From Thermoleophilia bacterium (GTDB taxonomy: Bacteria > Actinomycetota > Thermoleophilia > RBG-16-64-13): a stretch of 6,103 nt of DNA. Positions within the stretch are counted from its first letter, which is position 1, and each line of letters opens with the position of its first letter. Location: positions 1-6,103 of the forward strand of contig JAFGIH010000808.1 in the NCBI GenBank assembly GCA_016929985.1, in the 5' to 3' direction. The notes under the pieces are model-generated. The model searched no databases and had not been told where the DNA came from. It was given only the letters and a program-made list of their open reading frames with translations. Positions 5,355-6,103 of the stretch are shown one piece after another. A program made the translations under genes and the position numbers.

Positions 5355-6103
5355 TTCCACATGAGCTGGGCGATCTCTCCCCGTGTCATCGCGCCAAGTG
5401 GGTCGAGCTGGGCGAGCGGCAGTCCATCCAGCAGCCCATTGAACTCAGCGAGGCGGGCGTTCTCTCCATGCGTGGGGCTCAGAGCCGGATCCCAGGTCGG
5501 CTGGTAGCCGGTATCGGGGTTCTGCAGGAGTCCTCTGTCACGATCGTCGATGCCCCGCACGACCATGGTGATGGCCTGGTAGCGAGTGATGTTGTCGTAG
5601 GGGGCGAATATCAGGGCGGTCTTGCCCTGGATGATGCCGTGGGCGGCGCCCACGGCCACGTACTTCGAGGGGTAGAAGGGATCGGTGCCCGACTGGTCGG
5701 TCACGTCGCCGAACGGGCAATCCTCGGACCCCGTGACGGTGAGGCCCAACGTCTTCACGATCATTTTGGCGAACTGCTGCCTGGTGACGGGCGCGCCCGG
5801 ACCGAAGGTGCCATCGGCGAATCCGCCGATGATGCCTCTCTTCGAGAGTTGGTAGATGGCCATGAAGTAGGTGTGCTCCGTGGAGACGTCTCCGAACGGC
5901 GATGAGAGCTTCTTGGTCTTGAACGTCCACGTGATGGGTGCCCCGGTCGCACTGAGGCCCTTCGCGGTCTTGACCGCATCGGTGAGAGTCACCTGGTACG
6001 TCGTGTCGGGCTCGAGCTCGACGGCGGGCGTGAGGGCCGCGAACCTCTCGTTGGCCGTAAGGACGGTGTTCACACGGTCGCCGCCCACCTTCTGCATATA
6101 GAA
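5333..6103 (-). CDS. Big_5 (Ig-like) + SLH surface protein, C-terminal part (5' end outside window)
   Basis: The frame is open to the right edge, so the start lies beyond it; 256 residues are visible. Residues about 1-64 match the end of a bacterial Ig-like Big_5 domain (ALTPAVELEPDTTYQVTL, then a short loop, then ITWTFKTKK). Three SLH units follow: about 69-121 (PFGDVSTEHTYFMAIYQL, GIIGGFADGTFGPGAPVTRQ), about 129-190 (CPFGDVTDQSG, GIIQGKTALIFAPYDNITRYQ) and a degenerate one at the end (ENARLAEFNGLLDGLP, MTRGEIAQLMWNLL). An exported protein is expected, anchored to cell-wall polymer by SLH units, with Ig-like modules as spacers or binding domains. The SLH helix motif is TRQQ, TRYQ and TRGE rather than the classical TRAE. 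It is convergent with the pspA operon, and its end resembles the SLH gene at the left edge. Confidence 0.9.
   Translation of the reverse strand, partial: FYMQKVGGDRVNTVLTANERFAALTPAVELEPDTTYQVTLTDAVKTAKGLSATGAPITWTFKTKKLSSPFGDVSTEHTYFMAIYQLSKRGIIGGFADGTFGPGAPVTRQQFAKMIVKTLGLTVTGSEDCPFGDVTDQSGTDPFYPSKYVAVGAAHGIIQGKTALIFAPYDNITRYQAITMVVRGIDDRDRGLLQNPDTGYQPTWDPALSPTHGENARLAEFNGLLDGLPLAQLDPLGAMTRGEIAQLMWNLLQLLE

Noticed and set aside
1..6103. Mobile element, CRISPR array, tRNA or rRNA, toxin-antitoxin or phage-defence system
   Set aside because: There are no transposase motifs, terminal repeats, spaced direct repeats, RNA cloverleafs or defence domains; the genes are housekeeping, envelope and stress types.

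Overview
The window reads as ordinary chromosomal DNA of a high-GC bacterium. Strong purine-rich ribosome sites, GTG and TTG starts, and the gene order zinc-ribbon membrane protein, then TPM-domain coiled-coil protein, then PspA all point to Actinomycetota. S-layer-homology (SLH) surface proteins with an Ig-like Big_5 domain would suit a Coriobacteriia-like or subsurface actinobacterial lineage, but that placement is only inference. There are no RNA genes, mobile elements, CRISPR arrays or phage genes, and no gap over 300 bases lacks a gene.

Layout. (1) Positions 2-433 (+) hold the C-terminal end of an SLH protein that begins outside the window. (2) Positions 430-1671 (-) encode a Cys/Met-metabolism PLP enzyme (cystathionine gamma-synthase / gamma-lyase / sulfhydrylase superfamily), convergent with (1); the two stop codons interlock in one CTAG. 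(3) A divergent spacer of about 140 bp (1672-1812) must serve both the PLP gene and the rightward operon. (4) Positions 1813-5279 (+) carry three closely spaced genes: a C4 zinc-ribbon protein with about four membrane segments, a 728-residue TPM (Psb32/YgcG-like) protein with a signal peptide, one membrane anchor and a very long coiled-coil cytoplasmic part ending in a Gly-rich tail, and a PspA/IM30 (ESCRT-III-like) protein. (5) A strong GC hairpin, followed by a second perfect inverted repeat, separates pspA from (6) the C-terminal part (5333-6103, -) of a second, Big_5 + SLH protein that begins beyond the right edge.

How the genes may work together. The centre of the window looks like an envelope-stress or membrane-remodelling operon. 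PspA is expected to polymerise on the inner face of the membrane. The TPM protein would span the membrane, with its TPM domain outside and a large coiled coil inside that could contact PspA. The zinc-ribbon membrane protein may be a third partner or sensor. No classical PspF, PspB or PspC partner lies in the window. The two SLH gene ends that bracket the region are related to each other and point towards each other. The PLP enzyme is probably an unrelated neighbour in sulfur amino-acid metabolism.
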